DNA of 64,000 bases from Pandoraea thiooxydans (GTDB lineage Bacteria > Pseudomonadota > Gammaproteobacteria > Burkholderiales > Burkholderiaceae). The position numbers and the translations under genes are program-made. The notes beneath the pieces were generated by a model, which was given only the letters and a program-made list of their open reading frames with translations, was not told the DNA's origin and did no database searches. How positions within the stretch are numbered: the stretch's first letter is position 1; each line of letters begins with the position of its first letter. Shown here piece after piece: positions 34,752-43,534 of this stretch. The stretch covers positions 3,286,001 through 3,350,000 of the forward strand of contig NZ_CP014839.1 in assembly GCF_001931675.1 (NCBI RefSeq). The letters run 5' to 3'.

Positions 34752-36506
34752 CTAACCTGGTGCCGCGGTGCGCAGGTTGGCAGCGCGCGGCGCGCCGTAG
34801 CGCTGCTCCAGTTGACGCACGAACGGCTGCAACCTGTCGCCCTGCGCGCGGCACAAACGCAGCAGATTGCGATATTCCACCGCAAAGGCGGCGCCAGCCA
34901 GTGACTTCAAACGCGCGACATTGAGCAGTGCTGGCTCGTCGCGGCCGGCCAGCGCCAGCAGTACGACGTAGCGCTCGATCAGCACATTGCTGGCGCCCAA
35001 GGTCAGCGCCTGGCGGTGCGCGGCGATCTTGGCATCGAGCTGGTTGGAGTCGAGCACCAGCGACTCAGTCACGGCGTAGTCGCCGTACGAGGTGAAGAAC
35101 CGCGCCGGATGCTGGCGGTAGGCCTCGATGCGGCCGGCTTCGTAAGCGACCTCGACGCGCTGGTAGTCCTGATACAGATACCCCAGCACAGCCATCGCGG
35201 AAATCACGACACCGACATGGAATCCCCACGTGATGTCAGGCTTGACGCGCAGCAGCGTGCGCGGCTCGGTGAAACCGATCAAAAACATGACGGGCAGCAG
35301 AAAGAACGCATACTGCTGCGGATATTCGAGCATCGCGTGCACGCTCAACACGCCAATGAGCAGCAAGGCGAAAACGCCGGGGGCGTCGCGGGTGCTGCGC
35401 AGCGCGCGCCACAGCCAAAACAGCAGCGGCACGAGAATCAGCAATGCGCCGATCAGGCCGGTCTTGGCTAGTACGTCGAGCACGACATCGTGGGCATTGT
35501 TGGCCATCGCGACAGTGCCAAGATGGTCAGCCAACAAAAACTGCTGGTTAATGAACTCCCCCCAACCACCGCCCAGCCATGGATGCTTGAAAAAGATTGC
35601 CAATGCATAGCGCCAGATGTTCAGTCGATCGGAAATTTGCGCACTATTGTGAAAGCGCTCGATCGCCGTGCCAGCCAGTTGCCACGCAAAGCGGTCATTG
35701 AGCCAAAGGACGCCCTGGGTGGCCACGGCCAGCACCACCGGCAGCGACAGCGGCACGAGCCAGCGGGCGGTGCGGCGCGGCGGCACCCGCCTGGGTTGAA
35801 ACTCATCGCGGCCGAGCCACAGGCCGAACGCCGCTATCACCACGACTTGAACCCACGGCGTGCGCGATACCGTCAGCGCCTGCCCCGCGCACAGCAACAG
35901 GGTCGTCAGCAGCCAGACGGGCCAGCGAATCCGGCGCAAATGCCAGAGGTAAAGCGCGGCCGCGCAACCGAACGACAGATAGGTGGCAACGTGGTTCGGC
36001 TGGTACATGTTGGCGAACAGCCGCCGCCCCTGCACGCCGGTAAATTGCGCCACCACCCATGAAAAATGCGCTTCGAGGCGGGCGGCCTGCACGAACAGGC
36101 AGAACACCGAGAACAGCCCGCCGGCCACCAGCGCGTAAGCGGACCAGCGCATCAGCACGGCACGCCAGCCAAGCCGGCTTGCCCAAAACCCCGCGTGCAT
36201 GACGGTGATCATCGCCAATCCGTACAGCAAGCCGATGACGATCATCAGCGGCTGGGTCAGAGGCAGCAGCCACAGCTGGAGCATCAAGACTGCGATGAAT
36301 CCAAGCGGCGCCAGCACGGCGCGCGGCGGTTGCAGCAATTGCCTGTCACGCTGGCCGACAGCAATGACTAGGAGCCCTACGAGAACCGCCCATAGAAAGA
36401 AGGCCAGGCTTTCGGCGTAGAACGTCGAAATCGGGTAGGTGTGCCAGACCAGATTGAACGGCAGACTCCAGCACAACGCCAGAATCAGGCCGATGCTCGA
36501 CAGCAT
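34752..36506 (-). CDS. pglL: PglL-family O-oligosaccharyltransferase
   Basis: A 584-residue membrane protein of the Wzy_C superfamily, with about eleven to thirteen helices, a periplasmic loop holding FANMYQPNHVATYLSFG and SQISDRLNIWRYAL, and the conserved His in ANNAHDVVLDVLAKTGLIG. The N-terminal PglL_A-like half, the C-terminal soluble domain (from about residue 450) and adjacency to the pilin gene separate PglL from O-antigen ligase WaaL. PglL moves lipid-linked glycans onto Ser/Thr of periplasmic proteins. ATG at 36506 has no clear Shine-Dalgarno; an in-frame TTG at 36521 with AGGA upstream is an alternative start. Confidence 0.87.
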   Translation of the reverse strand: MLSSIGLILALCWSLPFNLVWHTYPISTFYAESLAFFLWAVLVGLLVIAVGQRDRQLLQPPRAVLAPLGFIAVLMLQLWLLPLTQPLMIVIGLLYGLAMITVMHAGFWASRLGWRAVLMRWSAYALVAGGLFSVFCLFVQAARLEAHFSWVVAQFTGVQGRRLFANMYQPNHVATYLSFGCAAALYLWHLRRIRWPVWLLTTLLLCAGQALTVSRTPWVQVVVIAAFGLWLGRDEFQPRRVPPRRTARWLVPLSLPVVLAVATQGVLWLNDRFAWQLAGTAIERFHNSAQISDRLNIWRYALAIFFKHPWLGGGWGEFINQQFLLADHLGTVAMANNAHDVVLDVLAKTGLIGALLILVPLLFWLWRALRSTRDAPGVFALLLIGVLSVHAMLEYPQQYAFFLLPVMFLIGFTEPRTLLRVKPDITWGFHVGVVISAMAVLGYLYQDYQRVEVAYEAGRIEAYRQHPARFFTSYGDYAVTESLVLDSNQLDAKIAAHRQALTLGASNVLIERYVVLLALAGRDEPALLNVARLKSLAGAAFAVEYRNLLRLCRAQGDRLQPFVRQLEQRYGAPRAANLRTAAPG

Positions 36507-36557
36507 GAGGGGGGGGAACAAGGGCGGCTTTCCTGCGGGGGCAAAAGTGCAAGGATA

Positions 36558-36590
36558 CAAAAAAAGCGCTTGGTTCAGAAGCGCTCTTTT
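36558..36590 (-). terminator. Rho-independent terminator between pilA and pglL
   Basis: On the minus strand AGCGCTT and AAGCGCT pair around CTGAACC and are followed by TTTTTTT. It lies 20 bases past the pilin stop and ahead of the O-oligosaccharyltransferase gene, so most pilin transcripts should end here. Confidence 0.85.
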
Positions 36591-36606
36591 TAGCCTGACT
36601 CCTGGC

Positions 36607-37116
36607 TCAGCCCTTTTTGGGCCGGCATTCGGCCGGTGCGTATTTCGGATCGAGCGTGGCGGCGCTGTTCGCGCCATCCTTGGACTCGCATGTCCAGCCG
36701 ATTTGACCGGACGGGGTCTTGCCGGCCGTCAGCGCCCCTGGGGCCGCATCATTGCCATAGGCGGCCTTGGGTGTGAGCACGAGGGTGCCATTGCCGGCGC
36801 GCTCGGTATAGGTAATGGTGATGGTGCCGTTGGTGTCGTTGGTAGCGATGGAGGCGACGTTGTCGGTGGCCATAGGCGGCGTCCAGCCGGCGGCCAGGTG
36901 CGGCGCGCCGAGCATGGCGTTCTCGGTCACGGCGGCTTTGGCGGACGATGCCAGCGACATGCCTTCCATCACGCGCGCGCGGATCAGATAATTTTGAAAG
37001 GCCGGCACGGCCACAGTGACCAGGATACCGATGATCGCGAGGACGATCATCAGCTCAATCAACGTAAAGCCGCGCGAGTCGGGCTGCTTACGTCGTAAGG
37101 TACAGCGATGCTTCAT
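36607..37116 (-). CDS. pilA: Type IV pilin (PilA-like major pilin)
   Basis: A 169-residue prepilin with a 15-residue basic leader and the PilD cleavage/methylation site [17 protein letters not shown], Glu at position 5 of the mature protein. After the hydrophobic helix come a beta-rich globular region ([11 protein letters not shown]) and the C-terminal disulfide pair (GWTCESKDG and PAECRPKKG) that frames the D-region. ATG at 37116 has GGAG eight bases upstream. It is followed by a terminator and then pglL, the arrangement seen where the pilin is an O-glycosylation substrate. The central region is rich in Ser, Thr and Ala, but no site can be named. Confidence 0.94.
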   Translation of the reverse strand: MKHRCTLRRKQPDSRGFTLIELMIVLAIIGILVTVAVPAFQNYLIRARVMEGMSLASSAKAAVTENAMLGAPHLAAGWTPPMATDNVASIATNDTNGTITITYTERAGNGTLVLTPKAAYGNDAAPGALTAGKTPSGQIGWTCESKDGANSAATLDPKYAPAECRPKKG

Positions 37117-37248
37117 GCAATATCTCCGTGTCAGATCATATGCGCACGGGGAGAAATCCCCCAAAACCGGGCGGAGTATGCCACACCCGCCCTTCAGGCT
37201 CTCTGCCCTGGGTCAAACATCGGACAAATCCAGCCGTCATCGGCAATG

Positions 37249-37971
37249 CTACTCGGCGGATGTTTTCTCACCCGGCCGGCGGCGCTGCATGCGGCTTTTC
37301 ATGACCAGTCCGACGAGCACCACGCCAACCGCGCCGAGAACCGATCCGATATAGTGCACGTTCTCGCCGGCCAGCACCGGCCAGTGTTTGACGCCCGGAT
37401 CGGTGACGATGAGGCCGCCGGCGATCCAGCCGAGCAAGGCCGCGCCGAGCGTGATGATGATCGGAAATTTGTCGAGCAGCTTGAGCACCAGTTGGCTGCC
37501 CCACACAATCAAGGGGATGCTGACCACGAGCCCGAACACGATCAGGAATACACGATGCTCCTCGGCCGCACCTTCAGCGGCGCCGGCGATGGCGATCACG
37601 TTGTCGAGACTCATCACCAGGTCTGCAACGATGATCGTTTTGATCGCGGCGACCAGGCGGTCGGCCGGTTCGATCTTGCCGTGCGCGTCGTGCTCGGGCA
37701 GCAACAGCTTGACGCCGATCCACAGCAGCAGCAACCCGCCGGCCATCTTCAGGAAGGGAATATTCAACAGCGCGACGGCGAATACGATCAGGATCACGCG
37801 CAGGAGAATTGCGCCGGCCGTGCCCCACAGCACACCCTGCAAGCGCTGCGACGACGGCAGATTGCGGCATGCCAGTGCGATGACGACGGCATTGTCGCCA
37901 CCGAGCAGAATATCGATGACGATGATTTGAAGTACTGCCGCCCAGTTGAGTGAAGCAAAAAAATCGATCAT
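37249..37971 (-). CDS. TerC/YjbE-family integral membrane protein
   Basis: A 240-residue protein with about seven helices. The family metal-binding motifs are IDILLGGDNAVVIALA near residue 20 and DLVMSLDNVIAIAGAA near 118, each with acidic residues within a helix. TerC proteins are linked to tellurite resistance and to manganese export that metallates exported proteins. The short cytoplasmic loop is HDAHGKIEPADR, and the basic tail ends MQRRRPGEKTSAE. It lies between pilA and sucD, all on the same strand, but terminators or gaps on both sides suggest its own unit. Confidence 0.9.
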   Translation of the reverse strand: MIDFFASLNWAAVLQIIVIDILLGGDNAVVIALACRNLPSSQRLQGVLWGTAGAILLRVILIVFAVALLNIPFLKMAGGLLLLWIGVKLLLPEHDAHGKIEPADRLVAAIKTIIVADLVMSLDNVIAIAGAAEGAAEEHRVFLIVFGLVVSIPLIVWGSQLVLKLLDKFPIIITLGAALLGWIAGGLIVTDPGVKHWPVLAGENVHYIGSVLGAVGVVLVGLVMKSRMQRRRPGEKTSAE

Positions 37972-38053
37972 GCGGTGAAAGGTTCTCCCTGAGGTTGTAT
38001 CAGGGATTCTACCTGCTCACTGCTCGAAGTGAGGTGAGCGGGCACACGCGCAT

Positions 38054-38098
38054 AAATAAAAACGAGGGAGCCCGCGCCGCGGATTCCCTCGCTTTTTT
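38054..38098 (-). terminator. Rho-independent terminator downstream of sucD
   Basis: CGAGGGA (38063-38069) pairs with TCCCTCG (38085-38091); the inner GC-rich part may pair further. On the minus strand TTTTTATTTATG follows, ending the sucCD transcript; TTTTTT on the other side means it could work both ways. Confidence 0.8.
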
Positions 38099-38153
38099 GC
38101 AGACCCGCCTGCCGCCGGCCAACCACGCCGACGACGGGCCAGGCTAACGCGCT

Positions 38154-39035
38154 TTACAGCACCGACTTGAGCAAACGGCCCATTTCGGACGGGTTCTTCG
38201 TGACTTTGATGCCGCACGACTCCATGACCGCCAGTTTTTCCTGCGCCGTGCCCTGGCCGCCGGAAATGATCGCGCCGGCGTGGCCCATGCGCTTGCCCGG
38301 GGGCGCAGTCACGCCCGCGATAAAGCCGACCACCGGTTTCTTCATGTTGTCCTTGGCCCACAGCGCCGCGGTTTCTTCATCCGAGCCGCCGATTTCGCCG
38401 ATCATCACGACGGCGTCGGTTTCGGGATCGTCGTTGAACATCTTGAGCACGTCGATGTGCTTCAGGCCGTTGACCGGATCGCCACCGATACCCACGGCCG
38501 ACGACTGGCCCAGACCCAGCGCGGTGAGCTGGCCAACGGCTTCATAGGTCAGCGTGCCCGAGCGGCTGACGACACCGATGCGGCCCTTCTTGTGGATATG
38601 GCCCGGCATGATGCCGATCTTGAGTTCGTCGGGCGTGATCACGCCCGGGCAGTTCGGTCCGAGCAGGATCGTCTTGCGGTTCTCACGGCGCATGCGCTCC
38701 TTGAGTTCCACCATGTCGCGCACGGGAATGCCTTCGGTGATGCAGATCGCCAGGTCCAGGTCGGCTTCGACGGCTTCCCAGATCGCGGCCGCGGCGCCCG
38801 CCGGCGGCACATAGATGACCGATACGGTCGCGCCGGTTTGCGCCTTCGCTTCCTTGACCGAGCCGAAGATCGGAATCCCTTCGAAATCCTCGCCGGCGCG
38901 CTTGGGGTTCACGCCCGCCACATAGGCGGCCTTGCCGTTGGCGTACTCGCGGCACGTGCGGGTATGGAATTGACCGGTCTTGCCGGTGATGCCCTGCGTG
39001 ATGACTTTGGTGTCTTTATTGATCAGAATCGACAT
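38154..39035 (-). CDS. sucD: Succinate-CoA ligase, alpha subunit
   Basis: A 293-residue subunit that binds CoA in its N-terminal Rossmann domain ([15 protein letters not shown]) and carries the phosphorylated histidine near [14 protein letters not shown]. It works with SucC in the TCA cycle, making ATP or GTP from succinyl-CoA. ATG at 39035 begins [12 protein letters not shown], the standard N-terminus. It follows sucC by 86 bases. Confidence 0.98.
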   Translation of the reverse strand: MSILINKDTKVITQGITGKTGQFHTRTCREYANGKAAYVAGVNPKRAGEDFEGIPIFGSVKEAKAQTGATVSVIYVPPAGAAAAIWEAVEADLDLAICITEGIPVRDMVELKERMRRENRKTILLGPNCPGVITPDELKIGIMPGHIHKKGRIGVVSRSGTLTYEAVGQLTALGLGQSSAVGIGGDPVNGLKHIDVLKMFNDDPETDAVVMIGEIGGSDEETAALWAKDNMKKPVVGFIAGVTAPPGKRMGHAGAIISGGQGTAQEKLAVMESCGIKVTKNPSEMGRLLKSVL

Positions 39036-39121
39036 TGCTTGATTTCCTTCATCCGGTTGCCCGGCAGCCTGCCCGCACGCCACGCGTGGCGCATCGGCCG
39101 GCTGCCCGCTTCATAGTTCGC

Positions 39122-40288
39122 TCAGTTGCCCTTGGCGGCCGCCACCACTTTCTGTGCGGCTTCTTCCATGCTGTCGGCGGAGATGATCGGCAGGCCGGAT
39201 TCGGCCAGCATTTTCTTGCCGAGGTCTTCGTTGGTGCCCTTCATGCGCACCACCAGCGGCACCTTCAGCGACACGGCCTTGGAAGCGGCGATGACGCCTT
39301 CGGCGATCACGTCGCAGCGCATGATGCCACCGAAGATGTTGACCAGAATTGCCTTCAGTTCCGGGTTCTTCAACATGATCTTGAACGCTTCGGTCACCTT
39401 CTCGGTCGTGGCACCGCCGCCGACGTCGAGGAAGTTGGCCGGCTCGCCGCCGAACAGCTTGATGGTGTCCATGGTCGCCATTGCCAGACCGGCGCCGTTG
39501 ACCAGGCAGCCGATGTTGCCTTCGAGCGAAATGTAGGCCAGATCGAACTTGGAAGCTTCGACTTCGGCCGGATCTTCTTCGTCGAGATCGCGATAGGCGA
39601 CGATTTCCGGATGACGGAACAGCGCGTTCGAATCGAAGTTGAACTTGGCATCGAGGGCGATGACCTTGCCGTCGCCGGTCACGATCAGCGGATTGATTTC
39701 AGCCAGCGACGCGTCGGTTTCCCAGAATGCCTTGTAGAGGCCTTGCAGCGCGGCGCGACCTTGCGGCACCGAAGCTTCGGGGATGCCGATCTTGCGCGAC
39801 AGGTCGTCGGCATCGGCGTCGGTCAGGCCTTGCGCCGGATTCACGTAGACCTTGTGGATCAATTCGGGGGTCTTGGCGGCCACTTCTTCGATTTCCATGC
39901 CGCCTTCGCTCGAGGCCATCACGCAGACTTCCTGCGTGACGCGATCGACGACCAGACCGACATACAGTTCTTTCTTGATGTCGGCACCCTCTTCGACCAG
40001 CAGACGGCGCACTTTCTGGCCTTCGGGGCCGGTCTGGTGCGTCACTAGTTGCATGCCAAGGATCGCGTTCGCGTATTCGCGCACCTGATCCATCGACTTG
40101 GCCACCTTGACGCCGCCGCCCTTACCGCGGCCGCCTGCGTGAATCTGTGCCTTGACGACCCACACCGCGCCGCCCAGTTGCTCGGCCGCCTTGACGGCCT
40201 CGTCCACGGAAAAGCACGGGATGCCGCGCGGCACCGCGACCCCGAATTTTCGGAGAATTTCCTTGCCTTGGTACTCGTGAATCTTCAT
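39122..40288 (-). CDS. sucC: Succinate-CoA ligase, beta subunit
   Basis: A 388-residue ATP-grasp protein. [17 protein letters not shown] at the start, [18 protein letters not shown] in the nucleotide-binding domain and [17 protein letters not shown] near the end are diagnostic. It forms the alpha2beta2 or alpha-beta enzyme with SucD. Its start overlaps the stop of the DUF2889 gene by ATGA. Confidence 0.98.
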   Translation of the reverse strand: MKIHEYQGKEILRKFGVAVPRGIPCFSVDEAVKAAEQLGGAVWVVKAQIHAGGRGKGGGVKVAKSMDQVREYANAILGMQLVTHQTGPEGQKVRRLLVEEGADIKKELYVGLVVDRVTQEVCVMASSEGGMEIEEVAAKTPELIHKVYVNPAQGLTDADADDLSRKIGIPEASVPQGRAALQGLYKAFWETDASLAEINPLIVTGDGKVIALDAKFNFDSNALFRHPEIVAYRDLDEEDPAEVEASKFDLAYISLEGNIGCLVNGAGLAMATMDTIKLFGGEPANFLDVGGGATTEKVTEAFKIMLKNPELKAILVNIFGGIMRCDVIAEGVIAASKAVSLKVPLVVRMKGTNEDLGKKMLAESGLPIISADSMEEAAQKVVAAAKGN

Positions 40289-40956
40289 GCGTGATTCCCT
40301 TCTTGCTGAGTTGGATGGTTCGGATCAATCGGGCGAACGGAGGCCACCATCCCGGCCTCATTGGGCGCCTTGGGGTGTTCGTTCACTCGTTCGGGAGCGC
40401 GGTGGTTATACCAGCGCGGGTAATAGCGGCGCACGGCTTCGCCTTCGAATTTGAGCGCGTGGCACCGGTCGAGCTGGAAGGGCGGCGCGGCATTGTCGTC
40501 GGCGCTTCCAGCCGTATCGCGGGTGTTGATGACCTCGCCGGCAAACGCCTGGATGGCAGCCGTCGGCAAAACACCGCATAGTTCGGTCAAGTGGGTACAA
40601 CCGGCTTTGCCGGCGAGTCGTTCCTGGACGGCTTTGCGGAATCCCCGGCCAAGATTCAGGCCGATCAGTTGCCGGTAGGCCGGACCAATTTGATCGCAAA
40701 TCCCCGGATAGGGCACCCAGTCGGAAACCGCTTCGGCTTCTCGCACATTGAGCGCCTCATCGATCGTCACGCGCAGCCAGAGTTCGTGCACTGGAGAGCC
40801 TTGCGGGCGAACGCCGGTGGCGAGGACGAAATCACGCGCCTTGTGGTCGGTCAAACAGGCTTCGATGTCCCACAAGCCGTCGTCGCGCGCGTACGCTTCG
40901 ACACGGATCGTGCGGAGATGATGCGGGGTACGGGGGGCGGGCTCGGAGAGCGGCAT
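40285..40956 (-). CDS. DUF2889 domain-containing protein
   Basis: A 223-residue protein of an uncharacterised family. Readable segments are [19 protein letters not shown] at the N-terminus, [40 protein letters not shown] and [19 protein letters not shown]. No signal peptide or membrane segment is seen. The position between recX and sucC is conserved in Burkholderiaceae. A TGCTAAAATC element 35 bases upstream suggests that DUF2889-sucC-sucD has its own promoter. Function unknown. Confidence 0.9.
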   Translation of the reverse strand: MPLSEPAPRTPHHLRTIRVEAYARDDGLWDIEACLTDHKARDFVLATGVRPQGSPVHELWLRVTIDEALNVREAEAVSDWVPYPGICDQIGPAYRQLIGLNLGRGFRKAVQERLAGKAGCTHLTELCGVLPTAAIQAFAGEVINTRDTAGSADDNAAPPFQLDRCHALKFEGEAVRRYYPRWYNHRAPERVNEHPKAPNEAGMVASVRPIDPNHPTQQEGNHA

Positions 40957-40990
40957 GCGGAAATGAGAGGCATGAGCGCGGAAAGGACAT

Positions 40991-41000
40991 GATTTTAGCA
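40991..41000 (-). promoter_or_regulatory. Extended -10 element before DUF2889-sucC-sucD
   Basis: Minus-strand TGCTAAAATC, 35 bases ahead of the DUF2889 start codon, the same spacing as at rfbB. No recognisable -35. Confidence 0.5.
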
Positions 41001-41066
41001 CAGGACGGCCGGAACCCCTCCTGAGCGGCACGTCAGCCGGGCAAGGGTGCCCTGGCAACCGATCGC

Positions 41067-41603
41067 TCAATCGTCGAAATCGGCGCCGCGCACGACCTTG
41101 CGGATCACACCCTGGGAAAACCCCCGCCCGGCCAGGAAGCGCATTTGCCGGGCGCGCTCCTGCGGCGAGTCCGCCGGCTGGCCGAACTTTTTTTGCCAGA
41201 CGGCCTGGGCCCGTTCGAATTCAGTACCGCGCAGCCGCTCGGCAACATCGCTGACCGCCTGCGGATCGAGCGCATGCTGCTTGAGTTCGCTGACGATGCG
41301 GGAGGTGCCGAGCCTGGAAGCCCGGCGATTGACGACGCTTTCCGCGAAGCGCTGATTGGAGAGGAGGTTCTCTTGCTCGAGGAGATCGAGCAGTGCGTCG
41401 AGTTCTTCTTGACTGTCGGCATGCGGCGCGAGCTTGCGCCGCAGCTCGAGCCGGCTATGCTCGCGGCGCGCCAGATAAGCCAACGCCCGGCCTTTGAGGC
41501 TCAGGCCGGGACGTCGGCTCGCGTTTTCCGTTTTGGGCGGCGAATCACCCTGCGCCGCATCGGTGACTTCGGTCGGTCGACGATACGGCCTGCGCGACAT
41601 CAT
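41067..41603 (-). CDS. recX: Recombination regulatory protein RecX
   Basis: A 178-residue RecX with its three tandem helical repeats: SLKGRALAYLARREHSRLE, LLEQENLLSNQRFAESVVN and ERARQMRFLAGRGFSQGVI. RecX caps growing RecA filaments and slows them. Its start codon directly abuts the recA stop, so the two are cotranscribed. Two ATGs stand in tandem at 41603 and 41600. The first 35 residues are polar and not conserved. Confidence 0.95.
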   Translation of the reverse strand: MMSRRPYRRPTEVTDAAQGDSPPKTENASRRPGLSLKGRALAYLARREHSRLELRRKLAPHADSQEELDALLDLLEQENLLSNQRFAESVVNRRASRLGTSRIVSELKQHALDPQAVSDVAERLRGTEFERAQAVWQKKFGQPADSPQERARQMRFLAGRGFSQGVIRKVVRGADFDD

Positions 41604-42665
41604 TTAGGCGTCGTCTTCCTCGAGCACTTCGCTCTGCGGCATGGCGATGACACCCAGGGATTCACGCACCTTGTTTTCGATTTCCCGGGCGATTTCCGGA
41701 TTTTCCTTGAGGAATTCACGGGCGTTGTCTTTGCCCTGGCCGATTTTCTCGCCCTTGTAGCTATACCAGGCACCCGCCTTCTCGACGATCTTGGCAGTAA
41801 CGCCGAGATCGATGATTTCGCCTTCGCGCGAAATGCCGGCACCGTAGAGAATATCGAAAATCGCCTCGCGGAACGGCGGCGCGACTTTGTTCTTGACGAC
41901 CTTGACTCGGGTTTCCGAGCCGATCACTTCGTCTGCTTTCTTGATCGCGCCGATCCGGCGGATATCAAGGCGCACCGACGCGTAGAACTTGAGCGCATTG
42001 CCACCAGTGGTGGTTTCAGGGTTGCCGAACATGACACCGATCTTCATGCGGATCTGGTTGATGAAGATCACCATGCAGTTCGTGCGCTTGATCGTGCCGG
42101 TGAGCTTGCGCAGCGCCTGCGACATCAGACGGGCTTGCAGACCGGGCAGCGAATCGCCCATTTCACCTTCGATTTCCGCCTTGGGCACCAGGGCGGCCAC
42201 CGAGTCGATGACGATCAGGTCGATCGAGCCAGAGCGCACCAGCGCATCGGCGATTTCGAGCGCCTGTTCGCCGGTGTCCGGCTGGGAGATCAGCAGATCG
42301 GACGTGACCACGCCCAGCTTGCCGGCATATTGGATGTCCAGCGCATGCTCGGCGTCGATGAAGGCGCACGTGCCGCCGATTTTCTGCATCTCGGCGATCA
42401 CCTGCAGCGTCAGCGTGGTTTTGCCGGACGACTCCGGGCCGTAAATCTCGACGACCCGGCCGCGCGGCAGGCCGCCCACGCCCAGAGCGATGTCCAGGCC
42501 CAGCGACCCGGTGGACACGACTTGGATGTCGGGTGCGACCTCACCGTCTCCCAGGCGCATGATCGAACCCTTGCCGAACTGCTTTTCGATTTGCGCGAGG
42601 GCCGCGGCCAGTGCCTTGCCTTTTTCGGCAGTCAGGCCAGCAGGCGCTTTCTTGCTATCTTCCAT
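41604..42665 (-). CDS. recA: Recombinase RecA
   Basis: A 353-residue RecA. Walker A is GPESSGKTT, Walker B is [10 protein letters not shown], the L2 loop lies around [19 protein letters not shown], and the acidic tail ends EVLEEDDA. It forms ATP-dependent filaments on single-stranded DNA, promotes strand exchange and triggers LexA self-cleavage. The LexA box upstream confirms SOS control. Confidence 0.99.
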   Translation of the reverse strand: MEDSKKAPAGLTAEKGKALAAALAQIEKQFGKGSIMRLGDGEVAPDIQVVSTGSLGLDIALGVGGLPRGRVVEIYGPESSGKTTLTLQVIAEMQKIGGTCAFIDAEHALDIQYAGKLGVVTSDLLISQPDTGEQALEIADALVRSGSIDLIVIDSVAALVPKAEIEGEMGDSLPGLQARLMSQALRKLTGTIKRTNCMVIFINQIRMKIGVMFGNPETTTGGNALKFYASVRLDIRRIGAIKKADEVIGSETRVKVVKNKVAPPFREAIFDILYGAGISREGEIIDLGVTAKIVEKAGAWYSYKGEKIGQGKDNAREFLKENPEIAREIENKVRESLGVIAMPQSEVLEEDDA

Positions 42666-42724
42666 GAATCGTCCTTTGCTATGATGAGGCGGCGGTGCAG
42701 CGGGATGAGGGCACGCTTTTGGGT

Positions 42725-42753
42725 ACTGTATAAAAAAACAGTGTTCTTTGCAA
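42725..42753 (-). promoter_or_regulatory. recA promoter with overlapping LexA (SOS) box
   Basis: The plus strand reads CTGTATAAAAAAACAG at 42726-42741, matching the CTG-N10-CAG SOS box. On the minus strand TTGCAA (42748-42753) and TACAGT (42725-42730) stand 17 bases apart as -35 and -10, so LexA bound here would block the promoter. The box lies 60 bases before the recA start codon. Confidence 0.85.
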
Positions 42754-42820
42754 GCGTTTGCGCTGATAAAACCCCAAAACCGGCCGAACTCAGGTCGTTT
42801 TCAGAGAGCATATCAGGGTC

Positions 42821-43510
42821 ATGCGGATTCTAATCGCCGAAGACGACAGTATTTTGGCCGACGGTCTGACGCGTTCGCTGCGCCAGACCGGCTACGCGGT
42901 CGACCACGTCGCCACCGGCCTGGCGGCCGATTCGGCGCTGGCCGCGCAAACCTTCGATTTGCTGATTCTCGATCTGGGGCTGCCCAATCTTTCCGGGCTG
43001 GAGGTCCTGCGCCGTCTGCGCGCGCGCCATTCGCACCTGCCGGTGCTGATCCTGACGGCGGCCGACAGCATCGATGAGCGCGTCAAGGGGCTTGACCTCG
43101 GTGCGGACGACTATATGGCCAAGCCGTTCGCCCTGGCCGAACTGGAGGCGCGCGTGCGGGCGCTGACGCGGCGCGGCCCGGGCGGTGGCGCCACGGTGAT
43201 CCAGCATGGTCCGCTCAGTTTCGATCAGGTCGGCCGCATTGCCTATCTGAACGATCAGATGCTCGACCTGTCGGCGCGCGAACTGGAATTGCTCGAAGTC
43301 CTGTTGCTGCGCACCGGCCGGCTCGTCTCCAAGGAACAATTGGTGGACCACCTGTGCAGTTGGGGCGAGGAAGTCAGCAACAACGCGATCGAAGTCTATA
43401 TGCATCGCCTGCGCAAGAAAATCGAATCGAGCGGCGTGCGTATCGCCACCATTCGCGGGCTCGGCTATTGCCTCGAGAAACTCTCCGCCAGCCCCGTCGG
43501 CGCGGTCTGA
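42821..43510 (+). CDS. OmpR-family response regulator (TctD/QseB-like)
   Basis: A 229-residue regulator with a receiver domain (acidic pair EDD at 7-9, phosphorylatable D51 in LILDLGLP, K near 102 in MAKPFALAE) and a winged-helix DNA-binding domain whose recognition part is VSNNAIEVYMHRLRKKIE. It precedes the histidine kinase gene by 24 bases and forms a two-component system with it. The pair stands next to an MHS transporter whose upstream region holds regularly spaced repeats suited to an OmpR-type dimer. Confidence 0.93.
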   Translation: MRILIAEDDSILADGLTRSLRQTGYAVDHVATGLAADSALAAQTFDLLILDLGLPNLSGLEVLRRLRARHSHLPVLILTAADSIDERVKGLDLGADDYMAKPFALAELEARVRALTRRGPGGGATVIQHGPLSFDQVGRIAYLNDQMLDLSARELELLEVLLLRTGRLVSKEQLVDHLCSWGEEVSNNAIEVYMHRLRKKIESSGVRIATIRGLGYCLEKLSASPVGAV

Positions 43511-43534
43511 ACCCACGCACCACACCGGCTGTCC

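Noticed and set aside
37117-37200. Sigma-54 promoter for pilA
   Set aside because: A TGGCA is present on the minus strand, but the needed TTGC element at the right distance is not.
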